Positions 6,671 through 13,062 are shown, counted from the first letter of the stretch. The stretch: 20,295 nucleotides of DNA from an uncultured Prevotella sp. (GCA_900548195.1 URJQ01000048.1:1-20295), one strand, 5' to 3'. The notes: generated by a model from the sequence alone, not told the origin. Program-made: numbers and translations.

Positions 6671-7831
6671 ATGAAGAGCGACTATCAAGCACTACGTTCT
6701 GGCACTATCCTGAAAGGGAAATACCGAATAATAAGCCACCTCTCGTCGGGTGGCTTCGGGAAGACGTATCTTGCCGAATATGGTTCGCGTAACACAAAGG
6801 TTGCCATCAAGGAGTTCTTCATGACCATGGCTAACCAGCGTGAGGCAGACGGTGTAACTGTGAGTGTTGACCGGACTAAGGAGAATGCCGACGCTTTTGA
6901 TTCCCAGCTTGTGAAGTTCAAAAAGGAGTATGAACGCCTCAAACAGATTAACAATGTCCATGTGGTGAAAGTGCATGAATGTTTCGAGGAGAACGGCACC
7001 GCTTATTATGTGATGGACTATGTGGAAGGTGATGACTTGAAGGGAAGACTGAAACAACGGAGAACACCGTATGCAGAGAAAACGGTACTGGGGTATTTAA
7101 AACAAATCCTTGACGGTCTCGCTGCCATACACTCTGCGGGTTTGTTGCATCTTGACATAAAGCCAGCAAATATAATGGTGACTGCACGTGGTCATGTGAA
7201 ACTGATAGACCTTGGTGCAAGCAAGGATTACATGCGAGGCGTTGGAGCAACGGTTCTTACGGGTATGGCAAGAACAGACCGCTATGCACCACCGGAACAG
7301 ATAGATGGTAGCTATGATAAATTGGGACCATGGACTGATTTCTATGCTCTTGGCGCCACCATATATTATCTGCTTACTTGCAACGAGATTCCTACATGGA
7401 CGGAACTCAACGAGGACAAGTCAAACGACAAGCGAAATTCACTTTCAATGTCAGACATATCCGAAGAGACGAAAAGGCTTGTTGTATGGTTGATGAATAC
7501 GGACAGGGAGAAACGTCCACGCAGTGTTTCGGAAATTCTGACGAAGCTGAGTGCAAAGAAGACCACTAGTTCATCGTATGATGAGACGACTATGCTTCCT
7601 CATGACACAGAAGAAGCAACGGTTGTTGTCGAAAGACCAAAGCCACGGCATCAGTCGTCGAATATTTCTCGCCAAAGTGAGTCATATCGTCCTTCGAATG
7701 ACAGAAACAACGTCCAAAGGCAAGACGTTACGCAAGAACCAGATCCGGAGTTTAGCTTTGTCGGATGCTTGTATATCTTGATTATCATTGCGATAGTTGT
7801 TTTTGCAGTAAAATTTTTATTCATGACATAA
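6671..7831 (+). CDS. tail-anchored Ser/Thr protein kinase
   Basis: 386 residues. Hanks-type kinase domain at about 18-285: SSGGFG glycine loop, VAIKEF (Lys47), helix-C Glu86, HLDIKPAN (Asp162, Asn167), DLG in place of DFG (Asp180), APPEQ, and an RPRS segment closing the C-lobe. All phosphotransfer residues are present; like the first kinase it has HLD instead of HRD. The linker contains DETTML (T306/T307) and EEATVVV (T317), acidic-x-Thr-hydrophobic motifs that look like autophosphorylation or FHA-docking sites. A single TM helix at about 360-382 is followed by only a few residues, so there is essentially no external sensor domain. It starts immediately after the lipoprotein stop. The two kinases share the VAIKEFFM stretch, so they are likely paralogues. 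Confidence 0.93.
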   Translation: MKSDYQALRSGTILKGKYRIISHLSSGGFGKTYLAEYGSRNTKVAIKEFFMTMANQREADGVTVSVDRTKENADAFDSQLVKFKKEYERLKQINNVHVVKVHECFEENGTAYYVMDYVEGDDLKGRLKQRRTPYAEKTVLGYLKQILDGLAAIHSAGLLHLDIKPANIMVTARGHVKLIDLGASKDYMRGVGATVLTGMARTDRYAPPEQIDGSYDKLGPWTDFYALGATIYYLLTCNEIPTWTELNEDKSNDKRNSLSMSDISEETKRLVVWLMNTDREKRPRSVSEILTKLSAKKTTSSSYDETTMLPHDTEEATVVVERPKPRHQSSNISRQSESYRPSNDRNNVQRQDVTQEPDPEFSFVGCLYILIIIAIVVFAVKFLFMT

Positions 7832-7843
7832 ACATTGAAGATT

Positions 7844-8194
7844 ATGAAGAATATTCTAAAAGGGATTGGTGCGGTATTGCTTGTGCTTTGTGTTGGTTTG
7901 GGAAAAGTTGCGAAAGTTGCAGAGAGAAGCGGCAACAAGGCGACTCAAGTAGTAGAAAAAATCGTAAACAAGACAGCTACTAAATTGTCTGAGAGTCCCA
8001 ATGTTCAACGTGGAGTTGTTATTGGAGGTAGTCGCATGCTAAAGAACACCACTCAAAGCAATGCGCAAACAACGTCTCAGCCACGAATGCTTACTTGTCC
8101 ACGCTGTTACGGAAGAGGAAATGTGCGGGGCAACGACGGATATGTCTATAGCTGCAGCCGTTGCAATGGCACAGGAAAGATATTCATCAAGTAA
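7844..8194 (+). CDS. small membrane-tethered protein with a DnaJ-type zinc knuckle pair
   Basis: 116 residues from ATG 7844; a TTG nine bases upstream is in frame but less likely. The N-terminus has one hydrophobic helix (GIGAVLLVLCVGLG), serving as a signal or anchor, followed by a basic amphipathic stretch. The C-terminus has two CxxCxGxG motifs, CPRCYGRG (C85, C88) and CSRCNGTG (C104, C107). These are the zinc-binding repeats of the DnaJ cysteine-rich domain, here just enough for one zinc site. There is no J domain and no HPD motif, so it is not a co-chaperone for Hsp70 by sequence. It follows the kinase by 12 bp and precedes a larger protein of the same type. Confidence 0.75.
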   Translation: MKNILKGIGAVLLVLCVGLGKVAKVAERSGNKATQVVEKIVNKTATKLSESPNVQRGVVIGGSRMLKNTTQSNAQTTSQPRMLTCPRCYGRGNVRGNDGYVYSCSRCNGTGKIFIK

Positions 8195-8209
8195 CGATAA
8201 AAACGGATT

Positions 8210-8752
8210 ATGGCGTATGAAAATAATGATGGTTGCGGAGGATGTGTAAATCTTCTCCTGTTTATCCTGTTCGCTTTTTTCATTGTCTTCATTTTCTTCA
8301 AAGGTTGCGTTTCTTGTGCAGACGAAGCATATAGAGACTATAATAAATGTCATGAATACAACTCTGTCCAAAAGCCAAAAACAAACATTTATATCCCCAA
8401 CCAACAAGATGCATATCAACAAAGAAACGAAATCCTTCGTCAGAATAGTCCAGCGACAAATTACAGAAAAGTAGTCTCGGATTATGCCATTTGCCCTGTT
8501 TGCAATGGAAGTGGAAAAGCAACCTGTCACACCTGTAACGGAAAAGGAAGGGTAAGGCAACGGTGCTTCCAATGTAATGGCACAGGGCAAAGCAGCTATT
8601 TTACAACTGACGGAGAAAAGTTAGTACCTGTGCCATGTGCCTGCAATGAATGTAGTGGAACTGGTTGGAAAGAAACGATATGCCCAAATTGTTCTCCATT
8701 AGACCAGTGCAATAGATGTAATGGCAGAGGACGGATTATCGTAACAAAATAA
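8210..8752 (+). CDS. membrane-tethered protein with several DnaJ-type zinc motifs, no J domain
   Basis: 180 residues. A Cys/Gly-rich N-terminus (CGGC at 9-12) leads into a TM helix of about 18 residues (LLLFILFAFFIVFIFF). After a Q/N-rich linker, residues 95-176 contain CPVCNGSG, CHTCNGKG, CFQCNGTG, CNECSGTG, CPNC and CNRCNGRG, arranged like the DnaJ cysteine-rich domain and able to bind two or three zinc ions. DnaJ zinc domains bind unfolded clients and some have thiol-disulfide activity; whether that holds here is unknown. It is the last gene of the series; the next gene has its own promoter 55 bp downstream. With the preceding gene it forms a tandem pair of J-less zinc proteins attached to a kinase/phosphatase operon. 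Confidence 0.75.
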   Translation: MAYENNDGCGGCVNLLLFILFAFFIVFIFFKGCVSCADEAYRDYNKCHEYNSVQKPKTNIYIPNQQDAYQQRNEILRQNSPATNYRKVVSDYAICPVCNGSGKATCHTCNGKGRVRQRCFQCNGTGQSSYFTTDGEKLVPVPCACNECSGTGWKETICPNCSPLDQCNRCNGRGRIIVTK

Positions 8753-8806
8753 AGGGTGTTACTTCGTACACTAATCCCTACATCTTGTACAACACACTTC
8801 AGAAAT

Positions 8807-8838
8807 TTTGTTCACTTATCGTAAGAGCCTTATCTTTG
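8807..8838 (+). promoter_or_regulatory. Bacteroidota promoter
   Basis: TTTG at 8807-8810, a 20-bp spacer, then TATCTTTG at 8831-8838 match the TTG-N19-21-TAnnTTTG consensus closely. The predicted start of transcription is near 8845, about 33 bp before the ATG at 8878. This separates the signalling gene series from the following envelope genes. Confidence 0.75.
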
Positions 8839-8877
8839 CATCGTCAATAAGACATAACGATAAAAACAAAGACGATT

Positions 8878-9228
8878 ATGAAGAAAATGATGATTGCGCT
8901 GATGGTGGCTGTAGCAGCCCACACAGCATGTTTCGCAGGCAACAAAGGTAGCGACGAGCAGGTGAAGACCACCGCTAAGGAAGTGGCACAGAAGGTGAAG
9001 GACGCTCCGTCGGGCACTACCTATGGCGTGGTGGAGGCCACCAAGAGCCACATCGTGGTGAATACGCCGCTCGGCCGCCACACCATCAACAAGAACGACG
9101 ACGGCAGCGTCTCGTTCATGGGGATGACCGCAAAACTTGTTTCCGCCAAGAACGGAGTGTACAAGGTGAAGACTTCCCTCGGCACATTCAGCGTGAACAT
9201 ACGCAAGGCAACGATTACAAAGCAGTAA
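8878..9228 (+). CDS. small secreted protein of unknown function
   Basis: 116 residues. MKKMMIALMVAVAAHTACFA is a signal peptide with a probable signal peptidase I cut before GNKG; the residues before the Cys do not make a lipobox. The mature protein is about 95 residues: a Lys/Glu-rich helix (EQVKTTAKEVAQKVKDA) followed by a Gly-punctuated beta pattern (TYGVVEATKSHIVVNTPLG, then TAKLVSAKNGVYKVKTSLG), two similar units that suggest a small beta-barrel. No known family was recognised. It is first in a transcript led by a good promoter and lies 15 bp before an L,D-transpeptidase gene, so a periplasmic envelope role is plausible. Confidence 0.75.
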   Translation: MKKMMIALMVAVAAHTACFAGNKGSDEQVKTTAKEVAQKVKDAPSGTTYGVVEATKSHIVVNTPLGRHTINKNDDGSVSFMGMTAKLVSAKNGVYKVKTSLGTFSVNIRKATITKQ

Positions 9229-9243
9229 TAAGAAAGGATTAGC

Positions 9244-9897
9244 ATGAAGAAGTTTTTCTTGTTTAGCATTGCAGTGGTGTTCTTGATAGTGGTCTGCCTG
9301 CCATTTGTTCCACCCATCTATAAAAACTACACCAAGCCCTTGTGGAAAAACTATGTGGACGGCAAGGAATGGTACGGCAAGGTAGACCCGGAAAGCATAG
9401 AAAAGGTAAGAGACTACTGCGAGCGCCGGGGATACAGTACGGAGTATTACATCCTTGTAGACTTCTCGATACCCTCGGGCAAGAAACGCTTCTTCATCTA
9501 CGACCTGCAGTCGGGCCAACGAGTGGCGAGTAGCTACTGCATGCACGGCAGCGGACAGGGCAACACCGATGCGAAGCCTAAGTTCAGCAATGAGTTCGGC
9601 AGCGGGTGCTCGAGTCTCGGCCGCTACATCATGGTAGGGAAAGGCACAAAGTTCAAGAGCTGCATCCGTCTGCGCGGCCTCGACAAGAGCAACTGTCTCG
9701 CTGAGATGCGCGGTATTCTTATCCACTCGGCCGGCAAGGTGACACGTTTTCATGGCGAGACCGAATATATCCCCATCGGCACGGAGAGCGAAGGCTGCTT
9801 CACTGTGTCGAGGGATTGCGTGAGCAAAGTGATGGAGATATACAAGGGCAGTACGAAGAAACGCCCGGTCATATTGTTTGCAAAATATGAGAAGTAA
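9244..9897 (+). CDS. L,D-transpeptidase-like protein (YkuD_2 type)
   Basis: 217 residues. An N-terminal hydrophobic helix (about 4-22) acts as anchor or signal. The rest resembles the murein L,D-transpeptidase catalytic family PF13645: YCMHGSGQGN, SLGRYIMVGKG, IRLRGLDKSN, then ILIHSAGK (His161) and SEGCFTVS (Cys185). His and Cys in the order H-x(23)-C with S-x-GC fit the catalytic pair. Such enzymes form 3-3 cross-links in peptidoglycan or attach proteins to it. Upstream is a small secreted protein; downstream are a membrane protein and a degenerate PBP-like lipoprotein, so the local theme is the cell wall. The antisense strand has a long open frame here, which is a composition effect. Confidence 0.85.
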   Translation: MKKFFLFSIAVVFLIVVCLPFVPPIYKNYTKPLWKNYVDGKEWYGKVDPESIEKVRDYCERRGYSTEYYILVDFSIPSGKKRFFIYDLQSGQRVASSYCMHGSGQGNTDAKPKFSNEFGSGCSSLGRYIMVGKGTKFKSCIRLRGLDKSNCLAEMRGILIHSAGKVTRFHGETEYIPIGTESEGCFTVSRDCVSKVMEIYKGSTKKRPVILFAKYEK

Positions 9898-9932
9898 GAA
9901 TATGAAGAAGAAAACATTAAAGGAATAGAGAT

Positions 9933-9998
9933 ATGGCGGTTCTTAAGTTTATTGCCGGAATGGCTATCGAGGTTTTGCTTGCGATATTTCTTCCTTAA
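9933..9998 (+). pseudogene. possible detached first membrane segment of the next gene
   Basis: ATG 9933 starts a 21-residue hydrophobic frame (MAVLKFIAGMAIEVLLAIFLP) ended by TAA 9996-9998. The same frame then continues open (SLSVWLRLGIVI) directly into the membrane protein beginning at ATG 10035. If the TAA were a sense codon, the two would form one 218-residue protein with a normal first TM helix. A nonsense mutation such as AAA or CAA to TAA is the simplest reading. A real 21-residue membrane peptide cannot be excluded. Confidence 0.4.
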
Positions 9999-10034
9999 AG
10001 CCTAAGCGTATGGCTGCGCTTAGGTATAGTCATT

Positions 10035-10589
10035 ATGGGCGGCTATCTTGTCATAATGGGAAGCGACATCTTGTACGGCAATGGGGTGCTTGGTGTCGTT
10101 TCGGGTGGCATCGCCTTGGCTATGCTCAGTGGGGTGATGACAGGTTTATGGTGGTTTTACTGGTCCATTTTTGACCCATTGGTCAACAGACTGGCAGGAA
10201 ATTACAACATGGGAATCTATTTATTGTATGCAGTTATTGTACTCGCTTTTGTGGTGGGACTGACCATGATGCTTGTTTCCGCAATCGTAATGTATAAGAA
10301 AGACAAATGCTATCAGAAGGATAAAAGCGAAGCGGAAAGACAAGCTGACGAATTGATACAACAGAAATTGGTGTCTGTAAAAGGCAACGGGCTAAAGAAA
10401 GAGATGATCGGTCAAAAAATGAAGCGGCAATACGTTGAGCAAAAAATGAGAGACCAAACTTTTGCTCATAAACAATCCGTATCAAAGTGGAATTCTGTTT
10501 ACTGTTGGGGACATGTAGCTTTTGTCGCTGGCGTTGTTCCCATAGGTTTCGTTCTGCTTTTTTGTTTATGGTGGTGGCTAACAATGTGA
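10035..10589 (+). CDS. multi-TM membrane protein of unknown function
   Basis: 184 residues from ATG 10035. Hydrophobic stretches lie at about 1-12, 19-45 (GVLGVVSGGIALAMLSGVMTGLWWFYW), 61-87 and 160-183, with a charged, Lys/Gln-rich cytoplasmic-looking segment at about 88-150. No family was recognised. The open frame continues upstream of the ATG to the TAA at 9996, and a hydrophobic 21-residue frame precedes that stop in phase, so the annotated protein is probably missing its original N-terminus. It follows the L,D-transpeptidase gene and precedes a PBP-like lipoprotein. No promoter box is visible in the 137-bp gap, so cotranscription with the genes before it is likely. Confidence 0.65.
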   Translation: MGGYLVIMGSDILYGNGVLGVVSGGIALAMLSGVMTGLWWFYWSIFDPLVNRLAGNYNMGIYLLYAVIVLAFVVGLTMMLVSAIVMYKKDKCYQKDKSEAERQADELIQQKLVSVKGNGLKKEMIGQKMKRQYVEQKMRDQTFAHKQSVSKWNSVYCWGHVAFVAGVVPIGFVLLFCLWWWLTM

Positions 10590-10631
10590 GTTCGACTTCG
10601 GGTATGCTTGAAGATTAATTTATTTTGAATT

Positions 10632-11393
10632 ATGAAGAAGGTAATGTTTATGATTGGTACAGCTGCCATGTTGTTGCTGGCAAGCTGCAAGTCTTCTCCC
10701 AAAGTGGAGGAGAGAGTGTGCAATATATATGGTGGATTGCAGGACAACGTGGAGGCTATCTTGCAAAGACACTTATCGGAGTATGACGCCATGGATGGCG
10801 TAGTCATTGTCATGGAGACGAACTCGGGTAGGATTCGGGGCATGGTAGGGTTGGAATGCAAGGATGATAGCAGCTATGTAAGGGCTGATTCCTTGGCAGA
10901 TGTGAGGCGTAGTTCCGCTTTGGTGCAAACCGTCTCAATGTTGGCGGCATTGAATTCTGGTAAGGTGAAGCAAGACACTAATGAAAAGACTCCCATGCAG
11001 TTAATCACACTTTATAATGCCATAGCCAACAATGGAAAGATGGTGGCTCCGCAGCTCTACGATTCTTTACGTCAGACGAACGAGGAAGCAAAGGTGTCAA
11101 GTCCGCAGATGGCATCGTCTGTAAATATCAAAGACATTCAGAAGATGCTGGAAGAAAATGTTACAAATGGACAGGGAAAGAAAGCCCAGTCGGATTTGTT
11201 TGCTGTGGCAGGCAAGGATGGTACAACATATAATAAGGACAGCACGCTCACGGTGGATTTCTGTGGCTACTTCCCTGCGAGGAATCCTGTATATACGGTT
11301 CTTGTCTCAGTGCACCGGAAGGAAATTCCTGCTTCTGGTGGCGGTATGGCAGGTGCAATATTCAAGGAGATAGCCGAGTTCTTGTATCACTGA
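10632..11393 (+). CDS. lipoprotein with a degenerate PBP (FtsI-like) transpeptidase domain
   Basis: 253 residues with lipobox LASC (Cys19). The remainder follows the order of a PBP2/FtsI transpeptidase domain: DGVVIVMETNSGRIRGMVGL resembles the first core strand region, SALVQTVSMLAAL lines up with the STFK helix, TPMQLITLYNAIANNGKMVAPQL is a typical C-terminal PBP segment, GKDGTT lines up with KTGT, and FCGYFPARNPVYTVLVSVH plus GGGMAGAIFKEIAEFLY matches the end of the domain. The catalytic Lys of SxxK is replaced (S95-A-L-V98), KTG is KDG (195-197), and no SxN segment is evident. The region between SxxK and the C-terminal part is much shortened. It is therefore probably catalytically dead, perhaps a scaffold, decoy or beta-lactam sensor. 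The comparison is from memory of the family, not an alignment. Confidence 0.75.
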   Translation: MKKVMFMIGTAAMLLLASCKSSPKVEERVCNIYGGLQDNVEAILQRHLSEYDAMDGVVIVMETNSGRIRGMVGLECKDDSSYVRADSLADVRRSSALVQTVSMLAALNSGKVKQDTNEKTPMQLITLYNAIANNGKMVAPQLYDSLRQTNEEAKVSSPQMASSVNIKDIQKMLEENVTNGQGKKAQSDLFAVAGKDGTTYNKDSTLTVDFCGYFPARNPVYTVLVSVHRKEIPASGGGMAGAIFKEIAEFLYH

Positions 11394-11449
11394 TGGTCTA
11401 AGTCGTGCCGCATTCCTTTAAGAATTTATAAAAATCACGCCGTCTTCCG

Positions 11450-11478
11450 TTGTAAATGAAACAAATTCATTATCTTTG
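11450..11478 (+). promoter_or_regulatory. Bacteroidota promoter upstream of the XRE regulator
   Basis: TTG at 11450-11452, an 18-bp spacer and TATCTTTG at 11471-11478, a perfect -7 match. The ATG at 11493 is only 14 bp further, so the transcript would have a very short leader or be nearly leaderless. Confidence 0.65.
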
Positions 11479-11492
11479 TACAAATATTTCTT

Positions 11493-11729
11493 ATGACTGA
11501 AGACATAAATCGTTTGAAGTTGATACTGGTCGAAAAGAAGAAGACCAACAAGTGGTTGGCTGATGAGTTGGGCGTGAACCCTTCCACCGTGTCGAAATGG
11601 TGTACGAACTCATCGCAACCCGACTTGGCCACCGTGCTGAAAATCACCGACCTATTGAAGATAGACATCAAGAAACTTATCGTAAGACAGTATGATGCCT
11701 TTCTTCGGGAGAAAATGAAGAAGAAATAA
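11493..11729 (+). CDS. XRE/Cro-type helix-turn-helix regulator
   Basis: 78 residues, nearly all one HTH_3 domain. KTNKWLADELGVNPSTVSKWCTN is the helix-turn-helix with the recognition helix STVSKWC, followed by LATVLKITDLLKIDIKKLIV, the usual fourth and fifth helices. It is cytoplasmic with a basic C-terminal tail (REKMKKK). It lies 10 bp upstream of the ATP-binding protein gene and shares its promoter. In relatives an XRE regulator is often paired with a RecG-like/AlbA_2 ATPase, so the two probably function together and may be autoregulated. Confidence 0.88.
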   Translation: MTEDINRLKLILVEKKKTNKWLADELGVNPSTVSKWCTNSSQPDLATVLKITDLLKIDIKKLIVRQYDAFLREKMKKK

Positions 11730-11739
11730 AAAGGAGACA

Positions 11740-12537
11740 ATGAACATTGAGGAACTTTTGCGCCTTGGCGTGGAGAAGAACCGTATGCCAGCCACGGCCT
11801 TGACAGAACCTTTGGAGGATGTGCTTGGCAAACTTGAACTGCTGAACGATGGCGGTCCCAATAATGCCGCCGCAGCCCTGTTCTCCACCAAACTAAGAGG
11901 CTATACGCAGATGCAGTTGCGATTGGCTCGTTTCCGTGGCACGAACAAACTGGAGTTTATCGACAACCAGAGGGTGGAAGGCAATTTCTTCCAACTCCTT
12001 GATGCCGGTATGGCATTCTTTCTGAAGCATCTTAACATGAGCGGAAAGATTGTCGGGTTCCGTCGAGAGGAAAATATGGAAGTACCAGCCGAGGCTTTGA
12101 GGGAAGCCCTTACCAACTCGCTTTGCCATAGGCAGCTCGAAAAGTATAATCTCACGCCAAGCATTGCTATATACGACGACCGCATAGAGATAGAGAATCC
12201 CGGTGTGTTGCCACCACAGCTCGATACGGAAACCATAAAACAGTCGCATGGCTCATATCCCTATAACCCCATCATGGCAGAAGTGCTTTACCGCACCACG
12301 TTCCTTGAAAGTTGGGGTTCGGGGGCATCCCGTATCATGGAGGCGTGCAAGGCGCAGAATGTGCCGGAACCGACATGGAGCATCAACGGCGGATTTATTT
12401 GCGTGACGTTTGTGCGTCCTATAACAGACCCTATGAAGACACCCGTAGGATTGCAGTTAGGACTAAGTTCTGAACAAGTTGGACCTAAGTTGGACCCAAG
12501 TTCGTACCAAGTTCGTACCAAGTTCGTACCAAGTTAG
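11740..12537 (+). CDS. RecG-like/Schlafen-type ATP-binding protein, no AlbA_2 domain, ending in 11-bp repeats
   Basis: 265 residues. Residues about 1-115 resemble the linker region that in longer relatives follows an N-terminal AlbA_2 (Schlafen-like) domain; that domain is absent. Residues about 116-230 match the GHKL-type C-terminal ATPase part (HATPase_c_4): EALREALTNSLCHR (N-box-like), IYDDRIEIENPGVLPP, NPIMAEVLYRTTFLESWGSGASRI, then PEPTWSINGGFICVTF. After VRPITD the protein runs into residues encoded by an 11-bp tandem repeat (EQVGPKLDPSSYQVRTKFVPS) and stops at TAG inside the last unit. The winged-helix domain that normally ends this family lies just downstream in another frame, so the present product is truncated. 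Function is unproven; relatives are described as transcriptional regulators or ATP-dependent helicase-like proteins. Confidence 0.8.
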   Translation: MNIEELLRLGVEKNRMPATALTEPLEDVLGKLELLNDGGPNNAAAALFSTKLRGYTQMQLRLARFRGTNKLEFIDNQRVEGNFFQLLDAGMAFFLKHLNMSGKIVGFRREENMEVPAEALREALTNSLCHRQLEKYNLTPSIAIYDDRIEIENPGVLPPQLDTETIKQSHGSYPYNPIMAEVLYRTTFLESWGSGASRIMEACKAQNVPEPTWSINGGFICVTFVRPITDPMKTPVGLQLGLSSEQVGPKLDPSSYQVRTKFVPS

Positions 12538-12541
12538 AGAA
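12454..12541 (+). repeat. 11-bp tandem repeat, eight units, within coding sequence
   Basis: The pentamer AAGTT (CAGTT in the first unit) recurs at 12454, 12465, 12476, 12487, 12498, 12509, 12520 and 12531, exactly every 11 bp. Units 5-7 are identical (AAGTTCGTACC); units 3 and 4 differ by one base (AAGTTGGACCT/C); the outer units are diverged. The repeat unit has no stop in any forward frame, so any unit number stays translatable through the array. Because 11 is not a multiple of 3, a change of one unit changes the downstream frame. Confidence 0.9.
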
Positions 12542-12754
12542 CTCATAGGTGTGATGACTGATAAGTACACATCATTGGTGGAAATTATAGAGCATTTCAA
12601 TGTAAAAAATAAGACTAGGTTCAGAAAAGAATACATCCTTCCTGCTTTAGAAGAGGCAGCGATAGAGTGCAAATACCCAGACACTCCTAACCATCCTCGC
12701 CAGCAATACAAGTTGACGGAACAGGCAATAGAGTGGAAACGTGGACAGAAGTAA
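12479..12754 (+). CDS. out-of-frame winged-helix C-terminal domain of the ATP-binding protein
   Basis: This frame has no good start at its left end (TTG inside the repeat array); the first ATG in phase is 12554, giving 66 residues. After the repeat-encoded RTKFVPSSYQV come ELIGVMTDKYTSLVEIIEHF, then FRKEYILPALEEAAIECKYP and QQYKLTEQAIEWKRGQK. This is the helix-turn-helix/wing pattern found at the C-terminus of Fic and RecG-like ATP-binding proteins. It ends 16 bp before a strong terminator, which fits the end of the upstream gene. With one more 11-bp unit, or two fewer, the ATP-binding protein would read straight into it, giving a protein of about 340 residues. Independent translation from 12554 is possible but not supported by any start signal. 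Confidence 0.6.
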   Translation: MDLSWTQVRTKFVPSSYQVRELIGVMTDKYTSLVEIIEHFNVKNKTRFRKEYILPALEEAAIECKYPDTPNHPRQQYKLTEQAIEWKRGQK

Positions 12755-12770
12755 GCCACATAGATATACT

Positions 12771-12817
12771 GCCCGACTTTAAGCGACAAGCTTAAGGTCG
12801 GGCGGATTCTTTATTTT
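12771..12817 (+). terminator. intrinsic terminator, probably bidirectional
   Basis: A 14-bp stem (GCCCGACTTTAAGC at 12771-12784 with GCTTAAGGTCGGGC at 12790-12803, one T-G pair) with loop GACAA, followed by a T-rich run (TTCTTTATTTT) to 12817. It lies 16 bp after the end of the winged-helix frame and closes the XRE/ATPase unit. A minus-strand frame ends at 12811 facing it, so it may serve both strands. Confidence 0.85.
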
Positions 12818-12918
12818 CCAAACGCCAATACCAACATAATGATGATGGAAATGAGGGTATAAAGGTAACAGCCGATGCCATTTTCTATATTCCTATTCCA
12901 TATTACCCGGCAACTGCG
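12811..12918 (-). pseudogene. possible remnant of a minus-strand membrane protein
   Basis: On the minus strand a 35-residue frame without a credible start reads RVIWNRNIENGIGC and then a hydrophobic helix (YLYTLISIIIMLVLAFGK), stopping at TAA (12813-12811) next to the terminator. A stop lies at 12921-12919 in the same frame, and the region beyond is microsatellite-like repeat. It resembles the last TM helix of a lost gene cut by repeat expansion, but it is short and could be chance. Confidence 0.3.
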
Positions 12919-13062
12919 TCAGCGCGATTTTTCACTTTTCACTCTTCACTTTTCACTAAAAATCATGTTGTCTGGTTGTCTGGTTGTCTGGTTGTCTGGT
13001 TGATTGAAAGAAATCCCAACCGCGTCAGCGTTATTTTTCACTCTTCACTTTTCACTAAAAAA
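12916..13062. repeat. pair of diverged direct repeats flanking an octamer array
   Basis: GCGTCAGCG followed by ATTTTTCACT, CTTCACTTTTCACT and an A run occurs at 12916-12962 and again at 13022-13062. The first copy has one extra TTTTCACT unit. Between them lies the GTTGTCTG array. The spacer from 12818 to 13109 contains these repeats and no supported intact gene. Confidence 0.75.
12967..13006. repeat. octamer tandem repeat GTTGTCTG
   Basis: Four exact copies of GTTGTCTG (12967-12998) plus a degenerate fifth (GTTGATTG). It is non-coding and between the two direct repeats. Such simple arrays are prone to length change. Confidence 0.9.

Noticed and set aside
8753..8800. Terminator after the second zinc protein (GTGTTAC-TTC-GTACAC)
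   Set aside because: The stem is short with a bulge and there is no T run, so it is not supported.
8830..9753. 307-residue open frame on the minus strand
   Set aside because: It overlies the signal-peptide protein and the L,D-transpeptidase, both with clear family or export signals; the antisense translation is His/Ala/Leu-rich without recognisable domains.
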